A stretch of DNA of 64,000 nt from Ptychodera flava (lineage: Eukaryota > Hemichordata > Enteropneusta > Ptychoderidae): the NCBI RefSeq assembly GCF_041260155.1, contig NC_091930.1:40957523-41021522 (forward strand). Direction: 5' to 3'. Under the pieces are notes generated by a model. The model was given only the letters and a program-made list of their open reading frames with translations, made no database searches and was not told where the DNA came from. This document shows positions 42,037 to 54,000 of the stretch, in pieces. The position numbers were made by a program, and so were the translations under genes. Numbering within the stretch: the first letter of the stretch is position 1; each line of letters begins with the position of its first letter.

Positions 42037-45000
42037 ATGTCTGCATCTTCGGTCGTTGTTCTTGGAGGCGGCATAAGTGGTCTTGCATCTGCATACTACC
42101 TAGCGAAATCATCAGCAGCCCGTTTTCAGAAGGTGCGGACGTGGACTGTCCCACGCTTTGCTCTAGCCCTGCGTACAGGTCTGTGTGTCCCAGCGTTATA
42201 CGGCCTCTACCACAGCCCTGTAACTGAGGACTCTGTGGTCCGGATCCGGACCGCAACGAAAAAAAAACGGCCTTTTTGGCCGAAATTCTACTCTATCAGG
42301 GCAAAATCCTTTCCCTGCCTACCTTTACCTCCTAACCGGGCCTACCCCAGAAAAGATGCGATCAACTTGTAAACGTCCAAAACCGCTCGTTTTCTGAAAC
42401 ATAACGTACTCGACAAGTTGTTTACCAATGGAGATCGCCATTTTGAATCTCGCCAGTTATCTCCATAGACCGTTGCAGGGCTGTGGTGGAGGCCGTGTAA
42501 CGCCGGGAACACACATACCTGTACGCAGGGGGCTAGCTTTGCTAATTCTGCTGCTGCTTGGTAGCTCCATGGTGTAAGGCCTTGTGATGGACGTTGTCAA
42601 GTATGCTGCCACGGAAGTACCTAGCTTGGTACTCCTGTAACAGCACATACTTGACAAGGTGGTCCCATTTGATTTTTCTTTTTACAAAGCAGTCACAGGG
42701 CTGTACGGCTGAGTTTAGGTACAGTCTGTAATTGTAATGTAAAGAGAGTAATCACAGGCCTGCACGTTATGTAGACCATGTCACAATGGAGGTAATAGAC
42801 TTTCGTCTAAACCCTATTACCTCCAGGCTCCATGTGTAGTCAAGATCTCAACGTCTTTCGGCCTTCGTCTGACCATGTACGTCAAAAACGTCGTTATTTT
42901 TGCACGTGTAGACCATAGACATAAAAAAGACGTCCGTCATGGGACGAAGGCGCAGAAGCCTCAGTCTTGGGGCAATACTAGCTCTGTCTAGCTGCATTGA
43001 TTAAATCAGATGTAGAGTACAGCAACGTCTTTACTTACGTGGTATTCTCTTGCTGTCGCCTCTATACCGCGTAAGTAAAGACGTCGCCGTGCTCTACATC
43101 TGATTTTAATCAGATTGCACAAGCTGCAGTGATGTAGTCAACCTTACGATAGCTAGGGGTTACATCACTGTCTGAGCTGAACCATGTTCAGTGATGTTAA
43201 CTTATACCCGATGCCTTTCATCAACTTACCGCCCTGTGTGACTCTAAAAAATAAATCGATGTAAAGTAACAATGGTGTACAGCTATCGGACGTATCCATA
43301 GCAAGCAGAAGAGAGTAGTAATGGGGACTTGCTTATGCTGATATAATACAAGTTACAACTGTTTGTGGCTAATTGGTTTTCAGATATTGAAATGCTGAGA
43401 TTGCCTAGGCTACTATGAATGCATACCAGTACCATTGCATCAATGGTGTGTTATGGTTCACGTATAATAGTGACATTTACAGGTAAAGAGAGGAAAATCT
43501 AACATACTGTACTTGACACAAAAAGAACTATAGTACAACCAGCTCTGTTTGGCTTACAAGTCACTGTAAAATAGAATGGATAAAATAAATTCACATTGGT
43601 AATGACAAAGGGATTTCCCTACATTATAAGCTGTTTCAATAAAACGAGCTAATATTTATTTTTTCTGATTCTGTCTAACTACATGTACTACCAGTTTCTC
43701 AGTAGCATCATCAAATAGCATTTTTCTTTGGTGAACATAAGCAACAGACAATTTGTTGCAAGTACATATGAAGTACAAGTAATTCCCTGCCTTTGAACTA
43801 TGTAAGTGACAAAATACTGATTCACGTATACCCAGGACTGCAAGGTTCCTCAGGAGTCATGAATATAGTATTATTCTATTTCAATCGTTCCTTTTGAATG
43901 TCTGCATTGCGATATTACAACAACAATCTCAAATGTAATTTTGCACCATTCTATGAACTGAGTAAAACATATTGAATTTCTAGTGTGTGTGGTAACACAT
44001 GCCAGTTGCACCATGACATGACTTGTAAATCTTTTCTTATTCTATCCTAGATAATTCTTCTAGAGGCCAGCAGTCGGCTTGGTGGATGGGTCAACACAAC
44101 TGTTAATGAAGATGGCGGTGTATTCGAACATGGACCACGCAGTATGAGACCCGCTGGGGTGGTGGGAAGAAACAGCCTGGAACTGGTAAGTGAAAGGGAC
44201 ATAAGCTGTAACTTGTGGCAAGTTTTTCAGTATTCTGCTTCTGTATATCAACTACCGTGTCTGACCCTAATCCGTTTGTCATGCTGAAATTTCGAGTATT
44301 CTTTTTGTCAACACAGCTTGCATGTGTGTAGTGATCATTGTTTATTGTTTACAAATGAATTCTAGTCCGGACTTGAATACAATTTTCAACAATAACAATG
44401 GAGATTATACTCATATAGGTTGTGTTGATATGGTAAATACTTGGCATTAAATTACAGTTTAGGGATTCAATGCAGAAAGTGTAGGGAAACCACAAAACAA
44501 AAGTTCTGAAAAAATAGCCAAAAGATACAGCCTATGGAGATTGAATCATGCAACTAAAGTAAGCTTTAAGCAAGAAAAGAACTTCAACCTTTTGAAATTC
44601 TGACTTTTCTACTGAATTTCCTGATTGTTTTCAATTGTGTGGAAGGACCTGTTACAGGGATTGGTGGTGAAAGAATTAAATTATCATTGTAGAGCCATTG
44701 TCTGCCAGTTAATGTCTCTGGATTACTGGTCTTTTATAACTTCTTGCATCTTTCATTTTAGATTTCTGATCTTGGCCTTGCAGACAGCGTTGTTCCTGTA
44801 CTTCGTGACCACCCTGGTGCAAAGAAACGTTTCATCTATGCAAACCAACAGCTGCATCAACTGCCTTCCAGTCTGAAATCACTGCTGACAAGAAGGCCGC
44901 CTTTCTCAAAGCCTCTCATTTCACACATTCTCAAAGAACCGTTCATCAAGGAGAAAATCCTGGACGATGAAAGTGTTCATGATTTTATCAGGAAAAGGCT

Positions 45001-48000
45001 GGGCCAAGAGGTAAGATAACACTCTCCTTCTGTGGAGTTTTTTTAGCCCAATCCTAAAATACTGACCTAATATATTAACCCTCATCCTGCAAGGCAGTAT
45101 CACTTCCCTAGATCTGCTGAGTTGGTAAAAAGCGGTGTTGAGCCAAATCTATGTATACATGTTTCACCAAATTAGAACTTTGTGTTATTGCAGGTTTAGT
45201 CAGTAAAATGTATGTTTACAGCAGTGTGTGAAATTAACTTAAAATGCATGCTGGTCCGAAGGACCATAGCAAAGGGAATCTACTGGTCCTTCTTGATGTA
45301 TGTTGGTCCAACAGAAAACTGACAAAAAGCCCTTCAAAAATGTACTTTCAATTGAAAAGAGCTGATAACATGGTACATATCAGTCTCTCCTACTCTGGTT
45401 TTGTTATATAATATTGATACAAATAAATGAACAAATATATATTTTAAAATTTAATCTTTTTTTGCTCAATAATATATGCCATGACTACAGGTAGGTATCA
45501 CCAAGAACCAGATCTCTATGGAAAAGGTTTTATAGTTCATTCCAAAATTAACATGGGAAAAAGTATTTCACATTAGGGGAAGGCTCCATTAACTTTGATG
45601 GTACCTGAAACCCGAGTTGCTGCCTGCCAACTCGGGTGACAAACAGAAGACTTTTAATCCCCAAGGTGTTAATTTTCCATTGTTGCGATTATCTTATCGA
45701 GCTGGTGCTATGATAGGAACGTCAGGGCTGTAACGACTCACTCAATACCACGGGCACACACATATGCTTGCACATGGAACTATGTTGACAGGAAAAAGTG
45801 AACTGCCCTTTTTCAATGCAAGTAATCTAGTTTATTCTTTAATTTAGGCTCTAAACTAAGTTTTAGAATTATGGTGAAACAAAATATTGTTCTTCGTTCA
45901 TTTTCATTCAAGTTTCCTATTTTCGGACGCTTCACTTCAGTAACGCGCATTGATCGTATATGCAAATGTGATCAGCACAGCATGAAACGTTCTTTCCATG
46001 TGGCGAGATTTTTCTGCACTTGCAAACAACTTAACGAGTGAGTAAGGACTCCAAGAGCTGCGCGTATCCTGTGACATTACATCTCGTATGGAGCGAATTT
46101 AAGTCAATGAATGCTAGCCGGATCCGTCTGTAAACAGTATGGCCACTCGTACATATTATAAGAAAGGAGAAATAGTAGAGGCAGTTAACGAGGCCGGTCG
46201 GCGGACGGCACAATTTTCAGTGATTTAATTCACGGTATTAATTTCACAATAAAACGAATTCGCAAGCTTACCATTGATTTTTGGTGATGTTGAATATAAT
46301 TGAAAAAGAGAGCTAAATTCCAGTGTTCATGTTTGATAAAATTCAAATTGACGACACCCAACGTCAACCTGTACGACCCCGTATGTGTACAACACAGCTG
46401 CAGTCGATTAGTCGATCGTGACACAGTAAGCTTACACATAATGCAATATCGGTCGACCCACAGTCCCTCTATCCATGCATTTCTGCAGTTGTCTTTCCTA
46501 TTCTGCTCAGTTAACAGACATGATTTCACAGAATATTACACAGAAAACATATTTTATCATATTTGGAGGCACTGAATACTAGCATTGCAAGAGAAAGCGA
46601 CGACAAATTTTCCGGTTTGATTCCAGCCGTTGCTTGTGCTACGTCAACACACTCGCAGCGATCAACCCAGAAATTATCGCACACTATCATCATTTACGAT
46701 GGGAGAAGGATCACGAAAAACAAACATCGGTTTCAAGATATGATGATTTCTGTCTTCGTGTCGTAGATAGACGCAGAGAACACTTAATAGAGCCAAAAAC
46801 AGCGAAAATTCGAGAAAAGCGTACACACAATCGGGGACTGTGGCATGCAGGACAAACCCAAGCTACGCATTATCACGTGACTGCCCCTCGTATCGTGGTT
46901 TGGCTGTGCGGTCCAGGGCAGGTGATTGACACCTTTTACAATAGGCGTTTCCAGACCGGTGGATAGACAGAGGGGTGTGGTACGTACGTTTCAAAAGTAC
47001 GCAAAATGAGACCAAGTAATCGTTTGTTTATTTAGATTTGATCTAAAACCTCCCAAAACCAACAGATAAAGTCCTACTCTTACGCAGAAAATCAACGTTT
47101 TCAAGCGTAGACTCCCGCGTAGACTTTCCCTTCCGCTTAACCACGGCCCCTCCACAAAACGCGATGTAGATCTATGATCGACTATGGATGGATTGACGTG
47201 GCGTTTCAAAAGTATGAAAAATGAGACTCAGTAACTTTTGGTTGCTTTACATTTGATCAAAAACCTACCCATCAGACAAGGCCCAACTCTTACGCAGAAA
47301 ACAAAAGCTCTGGAACGTCGACTTTCTCTTCCGCGTTTGAGACTTTCTTCTCTTTCGCGTTTGAGAGAAACAAACGTCGGCTTTATTCGGAAATGGCCGG
47401 CTATTGGTGGGCGTAACGTCAGTCCAATGGTAAGCTGCACCCGATGTGAACGTCGGAATAATTCGGGCTGTAGTCGGGAAAGCAAGGATGACCTCGAGAG
47501 CGATTCCCAGTACAGTACACGTTCGCAGATCGCGGTACTACAGGCTGATACTAGATAGCAACAAGTTCACCGCGTAAATTGCTAGACTACATATAGCCAC
47601 ATAGGCTATCTCCGGCTTGCAAGACAACAAATATCAAAATATTATTATCAAAACCAGAATTTCGGGGCTAGAGAGCGAAGCCGGCCAAAATACGGAAGTT
47701 GCTGGTCAATTTGGCCGCATCCGGCTAAAAATGAACACGCGGATTCAAACAGAGAGGCTTGTTGCGATGGACAAGTAGCCTTTGGCTTTTGACCAGAAAA
47801 ATAAGTGAGTGTTCATTGATAATTCAAAGACTGGATCCGTTGACACCAAAGTTTGCTCGTGACTTTCATTGCATTGCATGCACCTTTCCGCAATGTGAGT
47901 CTGAACTGAAATTGAAAGAGTACGTTTTAGTAAAAGTCCTGTTTTGTTGTGCTGATTTTCGCTACCGTACTTTCTTTTATAGGGGTATAAACATTCATAC

Positions 48001-51000
48001 AAAAATAGCTTTTGGTATGCAAAATCAGCGTACGTTAATTAACTGCTAGTATTGTTTAAACAGCATTTTATTTGAAAGGGATTCTATAGTACCATTGTTT
48101 TTGTAAACTCTTCATGCAATTTTATGAACTAAATGATGACCTCAAAGTAACAGCAAGTGCTGGACGGCACTTTTAACGCTGGTCGGAAATCATGAGTGCC
48201 GGACAAGAGCCGTCACGGCATGGGCCATGCTAAAAGTAGTTCCGGCAGTGCTAATGTTTTGTTTACACTAAAAGATAATCTGTTCGCATATGTTGACATA
48301 GAGATTAATCCTCTGATAACCAACTCGGGTTACTCGGGTACGTCCAAGTTAATGGAGCGTTCCCCTCATGAGTTTTCATTCCAATTAATATGAAAAAAAT
48401 TCTTTCAGTCCTCATTTTCAATTAACATGGGAAATAATTCCAGTTTTCATTTCAAATAAACATGGGAAAAGTCTTTCAGTTTTCATCTCATATCTCTACT
48501 ACATGGGAACAAGTCTCAGTATTATATTGCGGTTCTTAGCGTGTTCCACTGCGATTTTATGAACCTCTGACTAACTGTACGTGTGAGACTAAATTCGAGA
48601 GTCTAAAGTTGTCAGTACCAACCACAAACGGATCCTTAGAATAAGTTGAGAAAGCAGATTTACAAGATATGCCGCTACCTAACGGGCAGAGAGATCACCG
48701 TATGTAGTGCTCGTCGGCATGGCATGCAGTACATACATCTTCGACTTATCAAGTAAAAACCAGTCGCGGAACTCATTCTGCCATGCATGCCGAAAAGATC
48801 GCGGTTTTTTTCTTTCTGGATTAGGCAAAAAAAAAATCAATAATAAATTGTGCTGCACCGATATCGTGGCTTTTAAAAAAAGATAGGTAGGTCGACGAGG
48901 ATTTTTTTTCAAAATATTTTTATTTTCAAATATGCACTTTTTCAGGGGTTCGGGGCGATCAAACACTGACTACAACATTTCCAGAAAAACGTATCATACA
49001 TATAAAAGGAATAAAAACGTAAGAGACATCCTCGTTCAAGTAATCTCAAACGCCAAGTAACGAACACTCGATTTTGCGGGTTTTTCCTTTGTTTTTTTTT
49101 TAATTCCGTGTTTACGTAGTTATAAAAAGTTTAGGGTCGGCGGGCACAAAATAGGGTAGGTCGGGTTATCTGAACAGCACAATTTTTTTTCTTTGGCATC
49201 GTATTCCCTTCTTGCCTGTTGCTTCTCCTTGTCGTTTGTTTTTTGTATTCTTCTTTTGGGGCTCACACCACATATTGGTAGAGCAATTAGAACAGCATAG
49301 TCAGGTCGCGCACGTGTGACAGCAGACTTGCAAGACCTATGACCTTCTAACAAACTTTGTTAGTATCAAAAATTGTGATTGGTCAAAATAATAGCCTGCA
49401 TGTGAAATCGGCCAATGGTTCTACTCCGGAATAAAAAGGACGCGTGGGTTCTACAGACTCAGTACGCCCAAATAATCACGTGATGCCGGTACAAACAAAC
49501 CCACATGTGTACTAACGCGTATGGAAATACACGTACGTCTATGCGCGTTTGCGCACATGGCTTTGTTTGTACCGTGGTCGATTCGAATTCCGGGTTTGGC
49601 CTATTGCGTGCGCTATTTTAAAACGTTTTAGCTACAGCAGCTGTCGTTCTCTGTCCGAGGAGTTGGTAATTCGTTATGTACTGCAGTAGCAAAACTAGGA
49701 AAAACAACTCATGCAAGCGGAGCTGGATCGGACCAACAAATAGTTGGATATATAGCCAAACAAATTCGATTTCAAAATTATTATGTGAATTTTGCGCTGG
49801 TCCGAAGGACCAGTGGTCTGGAAAAACTGCTGGTCCGTCGGGATTCTGTTGGTCTCGGACCAGCGGACCAGCGTTAATTTCGCACGCTGGTTTACAGTGT
49901 CTCTGTTTTCAGGGACCTTCAAATATACACGTCTGTCTTAAAATGCAACATATATGATGTAGGGGACACAGCATGCATTGGTGGTTTTAGCCAACTTGAA
50001 ATTTGCAGAATTAGGGTTAATTTTTAGCTCACATTTGGTATATGTAAACCAAGGAGAGCTCATATGGTACAGGTCGGCGGCATCTGTATGCCTGTACATA
50101 TGTATGTATGTATGTTAGTATGTGCGGATGTATGTTCGTCCACATCAAAAACTTCAAAACTGCAGCACCTACCATCTTAGTAATTGGTGTACTAAGGTGC
50201 ACCCAGGAGTGGAGATGTGAATTTGTTCAAATGAACATGTCAGCGGCAAAAATATGTAAATGAGATAAAAAAAAGGGAAAATCTAACAAATTGTTAAAAC
50301 TCTGTAACTCACTTCTGAATGTCAAAGGTCTATCAACTGTGTCTTTACATATTTTACATTATTTCATATTTGTTCCGTCTTAAGTTAAAAAACATTTTTA
50401 GTTCTTGAATAATCATCTTGAGCTGCTGTTGCATATTTATTAAAGTTTGATTTGCTTTGTTTGTAAAAACACTGTTATTACTGGTATATTTTAACAATTT
50501 AGCAATGCATTGTCAGTGCTGACCACCATGCCTGAGTTTTTGTCACTTTCAGTTTGACATATTTCCCTTGCCTCATATTAACAAATCAAATTTCAAACGC
50601 AATTTTATAGTGTCATTTGTATCTGTCAGCGTAACTTCTCTCTTCAAATTGCAATAAATTTCAGTAAAAAGATGTCATTGAGTGAATACGTTCTATTCGG
50701 TCGATAAATTTTGATAATATTCAAGTTCAAAAAAATGTCTATCCAAATTTTTATGTAGACATTTTTCACATTTTATGTTATCATTTGATCACAGCTGGCC
50801 GACTACGTCATTGATCCACTCTGTATCGGTGTGTTTGCTGGTGATGCCAGGCAGCTGAGTGCCAAGTCCTGTTTTCCAGTCATTTTCAATCCTGCAAGGC
50901 AACACGGATCAATCGTCAAAGGGGAATTATTCGGCAAGAAAGGTAAAAAGAATCTTTTAGCAAGAGACCAAGTCATAGTTCCTGTGTGTGCATCATACAT

Positions 51001-54000
51001 GTATATCAATAATTCATGAACCTCATGCTTAATCCTTACAGTCAGCTTACAAAGTGCGCCCTCTATGTCCGATGGTGTGCCTGTAACTGAAGTATGCACG
51101 GAAGTACTGCATAAATATCTGATCATGTTTTCTCTGCAGTAAAAAGTCAGTCACTATAAATTTGATTATACCGTTGTGTAATGTCATATTAACATTCCCC
51201 AAATCACGTTTTTGATAAAAACATATTCTCAGAGTCGTCTATTCATAAATTATTCAGACCCTGTGCCCAAAGACAGCTGTGCCTTAGTTCAGAGAGCAAG
51301 GAAAGAACGATGGCCAATATGGACACTGAAACAGGGACTACAAGGACTGACAGACACCCTGGCAGAAACCCTAACAACAAAGTATGGGGTTGAAATTCAC
51401 AAATGTGCACCTTGTACATCAATGGAATTTACAGCAGACAATATGGTTAAGGTAGGTATATGAATCATTGTGAGATTTTGCTTAGATTAAGCTATTTGGT
51501 AATTTGATACTCAGGGGCAAATAAAAAAAATCAGATTCATAAATTTTGGCATATTACAAAATAGTGTGTGATTGTTGTGAAAGCTGTGCACACAGTTCAA
51601 GGTAGAAAGTGCCGTGGGGACAGACACTCGGACTCTCAAACTCTTACAATTCTATATCTACCACTTGTGGGAGCTCATTTTAAAGCTCTTGGTGTAAGAA
51701 CAATTTTCACTGTCTTTGTTTTTCGAAAGTCTAAAAATTTTGTTTTATGTTTCCCCATGGAGTTAACACAGGGTTGGCAGCCATGTTGAATTGCAAATAT
51801 TGGTAAATTTGATACTGGTGTGTAGCAAGATATTGCCCTAATTTTGTCAAACCCTTGTTGCTTGCAAATATAACATACCACAATACTTTTGATTCTGTAA
51901 TTTCTTGTATGTTTCGAGATGCTCCATCATCTTCTCAGTGCTGCTTTTAAACCCAGAGTGGAAATTTGCAAACAAAATACTCACTGTACTTCAAAGGAGA
52001 GCAGGGGATATGACTTTCCAAGCTCACAGGTTAATGCGGTTCGGAAAATGGATATTTTGTCACTGTATATGGACTTGCTTTGTGGTAAATCTCCATCATC
52101 ATTGATGTGCATAACAATATCTGTCATCCTTTGCATACAAATTGTTCATTCGTGCATTAGATCAGCTCTGAAGACAAACATTTTGATGCAGATCATGTCA
52201 TCAGTACCTTGCCTGCCAAAGGTAAGCCATGGTTAATTTCTATTTCACTGAAGTGTACATCCTGTCCTCCTTCTCTCTCTATCTCTCTCTCTTTCTCTCT
52301 GTCCGTCTTTTCCTTAACCCTTTCACCACTATGGTTTAGTCCAAACCCATTGTTATCAATGGTGATTGTGGACCTGTTTACAGGAATAGGGGTGAACAGA
52401 TTAACATATCTCATTAGCATAATTTTGTACAGATATTGACATGTGCATTTTAAATGCAAGTAGTGCCTGCTCATCAAAAGATGCAGTGTGTAGTGCTGTT
52501 TGAAATGCCATCAAAATCGTAAGATGTTGTGTGGTATGAGTGTATCCAATGGATATAGTAATTCCAGTGTGTGACAGTCAAACTATAAACAACTTTTTGC
52601 AAACTATGAAAAAACTTGTTGCAATGGCCTTTGACTTTGCCAGTCCAAAAATCGGTCAATGCAAGTCTTTGAAACTGAATGATGCAAGCATGACCAAGAA
52701 GATGATATTGAGTGTTCGTCTGACACGTATGTACCAACCTGGGTATCACCAATTACTCACAGGAAATATGAATACCATGTATGCATGTTTATTTCTGTCA
52801 TAATTCATTGGGTAGTTTGGGACTAGCTTTGACCAAATGACCTCTGAACTTGTGACCTCATGTGAAGGACTGTCTTTCTGAACAACATCGATTTGATATA
52901 AATACAGTAATGCAATTGATATGTCTCTCAATTCTCAGAAATTTAATTTGTGAGAATAGCAAATGTAGTGCAGTTAACTGTATTGAGTGTTGTTGTCCAT
53001 CAAGGTACATACATTTTGAGGCAAACTACAAATGTACCTAAAAGCGTCTGGGGAAAATTGAGAAAGAAACAATTGAATTCTGTGATAGTAATGATCACCA
53101 TACTTGTGTTACTGTTTCAGTGTTAGCCGCTGTCTTACCAGACGAACACAGTTCCCTAGCAGAGATTCTAAATAAAATAGACAGCGTGACGGTGGCTGTC
53201 ATAAATTTGGAGTTTGAAGGTGCTGTTCTACCAGAAGAGGTAAAGAATTCTTGATTATATCTATCAGTTAATATTACACATGTGTTCTTTAGTTTGATAC
53301 TTTGTCGCTATTTTTTAGCAGTAACACTGAAATCTTTCTACCAAGCGCACCCATTAGAAATAAAAATGCCCATAATAGCAAGATGTCCATATTAGAGAGG
53401 TAAAAACCATTGAAATTTTACCTCTTTGCTTGGGAAAAAAAATCAACCGGTGTAATAGTGTGATATCATAAATAGAGACATGTCCAAGAGTAGACAAAAT
53501 CCCTCCATTATGAAACAAAACACATCTCCTGTACTTACCTCTATATTTGTAATTTGATAGGGTCTTTATAACAACAATAGACTGATAGAAAATTTTTTGT
53601 CACCTCTGTGAATGTCAATTCTGACAATGTTAAAGTGAAAGGGAAACATAACCATTATCATTAAGTCATTCACAGTGTATCTGAACAATTTGCATAAGAT
53701 TGATTTATCTGTGATTAAAAACCAATGCAGAGTTATAGCTTTGTTGCCATTGACATGTAAAAACTAGAAAAATATAGACAACTTTGCAATCAAAGTTTCT
53801 TTTCTCTATGTGGATAGGGTTTTGGATACCTAGTACCGTCCTGGGAAAGGTCAAAGTTGCTGGGTGTTGTATATGATTCCTGTACATTTCCACAGCATGA
53901 CAGACCAGGGCCAGGGACTACCAGAATCACAGTGAGTATTATCCCATTGATACAGCACACATGAAGATCTGGTTTTCAAATGCTATCTATGGAAGAGCCA

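Larger units (their letters stand above)
45575..48366. mobile_element. 2.8-kb inverted-repeat element in PPOX intron 3
   Basis: The ends are inverted repeats of about 45 bp: AGGGGAAGGCTCCATTAACT on the left and AGTTAATGGAGCGTTCCCCT on the right. Further inwards the pairing continues through an ACCCGAGTTG core. The element sits in a minisatellite whose unit is present on both sides. Inside are short frames with protein-like composition (46141-46227; 46634-46966) but no recognisable transposase domain. Superfamily unknown. Confidence 0.65.

Noticed and set aside
42037-42372. Continuous 111-codon reading of PPOX exon 1
   Set aside because: PPOX homology stops at residue 32, exactly at a GTGCGG donor; exon 2 at 44051 continues the protein in phase.
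51905-52236. Overlapping 66- and 105-codon plus-strand frames around PPOX exon 6
   Set aside because: They read through introns in other frames. Only the frame GSENGYFVTVYGLAL joins in phase to exon 7 and matches PPOX.
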